64,000 nucleotides of DNA from Rhizophagus clarus (taxonomy: Eukaryota; Glomeromycota; Glomeromycetes; Glomerales; Glomeraceae). The stretch is taken from contig BLAL01000072.1 of NCBI GenBank assembly GCA_015698045.1, positions 115,055-179,054 of the forward strand. Reading direction: 5' to 3'. The notes under the pieces are model-generated. The model was not told the origin of the DNA. It saw nothing but the letters and a program-made list of their open reading frames with translations, and did not search any database. Below, piece by piece: positions 62,817 to 64,000 of the stretch (position 1 is its first letter; each line of letters begins with the position of its first letter). A program made the position numbers and the translations under genes.

Positions 62817-63396
62817 TACATCAAAAATTCCCTATTAATTGTAACACGATTTAATATAATGAAATAACTAGACATGTCGCGGGCTTGTCGCGGTTGTATC
62901 GCGGTAAACTATTAATAAAAAAATGAGTTATATCGTGGGTGTGTCGCGGGTGGGTCAGTTGAAGGCTTATATTCGAAGATTTTAATGTGAAAACTTATTA
63001 CAAATAATACAAATATTACAATATCAATTATTCTGAGTTACGACAACTTTAAATAAATAAAATTTATTCGTTTTCATATACATTGATGAATTCGTTCAAC
63101 AAGTCCTCTACATCTTAGTCGAAAATTTCCTCTCTCTCCCTCACTTTCATCATTATTAATATTATTTTTCGTAATCGTCATTTTCAGAATCGTCATCCAT
63201 TATATAAAAAGGTTTCGGTTTTTCGCCATTAGATTTCGTCACAAATTTTCCTATCAAATGATCAAATTGTACTATGTTTCACCACATTTTATCGTCCTAA
63301 TCACATTTTATTAAAAACAAGTTTGAAATTTTTTACACCGTTACGTAATTTGCATGGCTGCATTTTATTTATAAATTAAATTTTCTATTTAAGGTA
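62817..63396. other. Spacer
   Basis: Contains several TGTCGCGG(G) words at 62875-62955. No gene recognised. Confidence 0.5.
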
Positions 63397-64000
63397 TTAT
63401 TGATAGGTAATTTTTGTTTCCAATTGTAACATATTTAAATTTTGTAGCTCTACATAATATTCTATGAACCGGTAGCAATGAATCACAGCTTCCTCATAGT
63501 ATTCAGTTCTCCACAATTCCGTATTTGATATGTCTGGTCTCATAAAGTTATGTTTAAATCGAATATCAGAGGAAGGTGCACATTTATACCATTTCACGTA
63601 TGCTAGAAGATGTGTTTTGGGTCCTTCAGGAAATCTAAGCGTAATGCTCAAAGTAATATTGTACTTCACCCGGGTATGCATCAATTGATTTCATCATTAG
63701 CTGCTTTCCATTTTGCAAATATGGTCGCATTTCTTTCTTGTAGACTTGATATCATAGACCCAAATATTTCAGCGCCAATTTTGCAATCTTGCGTGCTGAT
63801 TAACTACCAGGTCCATAAATCCTAATATTTCTCCTTGTTCTTTTCATATATATAGAATACCATTCACATAGAAAATTGCGCAATTTCTAAAGGCATAATA
63901 ATTTGAAATATGAAGGCTTAAGCATTTGACCTGGTAATGTCTCAGTACCATATATCTTGGAAAACGTAGATATATTGTGTCTCATAGATAGAAAATGCTG
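63397..64000 (-). pseudogene. Decayed multi-copy family gene running out of the window
   Basis: Reading leftward from the window edge: HFLSMRHN, TETLPGQMLKPSYFK, then a stop; next KIGAEIFGSMISSLQERN, a frame change to AYPGEVQYYFEH, and another to TLRFPEGPKTHLLAYVKWYK and NTELWRTEYYEEAVIHCYRF, ending at 63397. The order and motifs resemble a repeated Rhizophagus family that I associate with mobile elements, but I cannot name it. At least two frameshifts and one stop. The 5' part lies beyond 64000. Confidence 0.5.

Overview
The window looks like a gene-poor, strongly AT-rich, transposon-dense stretch of a fungal nuclear genome. Most host genes have several short introns (about 65-200 bases, GT..AG). 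There is a fungal Zn2Cys6 protein and a small secreted Kre9/Knh1-like protein. The expanded families present (SAM-tailed Cys-rich proteins, Myb/SANT-like proteins, Plavaka/Tnp2-like transposases) suggest an arbuscular mycorrhizal fungus of the Rhizophagus type. This is an inference from remembered family resemblance, not from a database search.

Layout. 1-2.3 kb: eroded retroelement with a poly(A) end. 2.6-4.1 kb: TIR element holding an 18-bp array. 4.87-8.56 kb: candidate IS630/Tc1-type transposon whose matching termini enclose a transposase pseudogene and a convergent cargo gene. 8.6-15.2 kb: non-autonomous elements (four with recognisable target duplications or TIRs) plus one broken gene on the minus strand. 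15.5-20.5 kb: a 4.96-kb TIR element filled with minisatellite arrays, with a second element nested in it. 20.8-24.2 kb: two fold-back MITEs and AT-rich desert. 24.3-32.5 kb: the main host-gene island, with a secreted Kre9/Knh1-like protein, a Zn2Cys6 protein and an eight-exon glutathione reductase. 33.2-35.7 kb: dead pogo-like transposon. 36.4-37.5 kb: two tandem repeats. 38.3-46.5 kb: near-intact LINE with a candidate 15-bp duplication. 47.5-49.1 kb: two tandem repeats. 51.2-55.3 kb: Tnp2/Plavaka-like transposase pseudogene hit by a MITE. 55.8-56.8 kb: an intact four-exon unknown gene. 57.2-57.5 kb: cluster of large palindromes. 59-64 kb: RGG-exon fragment, uL16 exon fragment, Myb/SANT-like pseudogene and another broken family gene.

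Working together. The host genes show no common pathway. Glutathione reductase maintains reduced glutathione, the Zn2Cys6 protein is a likely DNA binder and the Kre9/Knh1-like protein is a likely cell-wall or secreted factor. The strongest story is mobile DNA. Two elements (2585-4107 and 15516-20475) share terminal sequence, 8-bp duplications and a habit of containing satellite arrays. The 4867-8556 unit pairs a transposase with a putative passenger protein. Nonsense changes in several unrelated elements mostly fit C-to-T/G-to-A transitions. All splice models are by eye from consensus and frame continuity.
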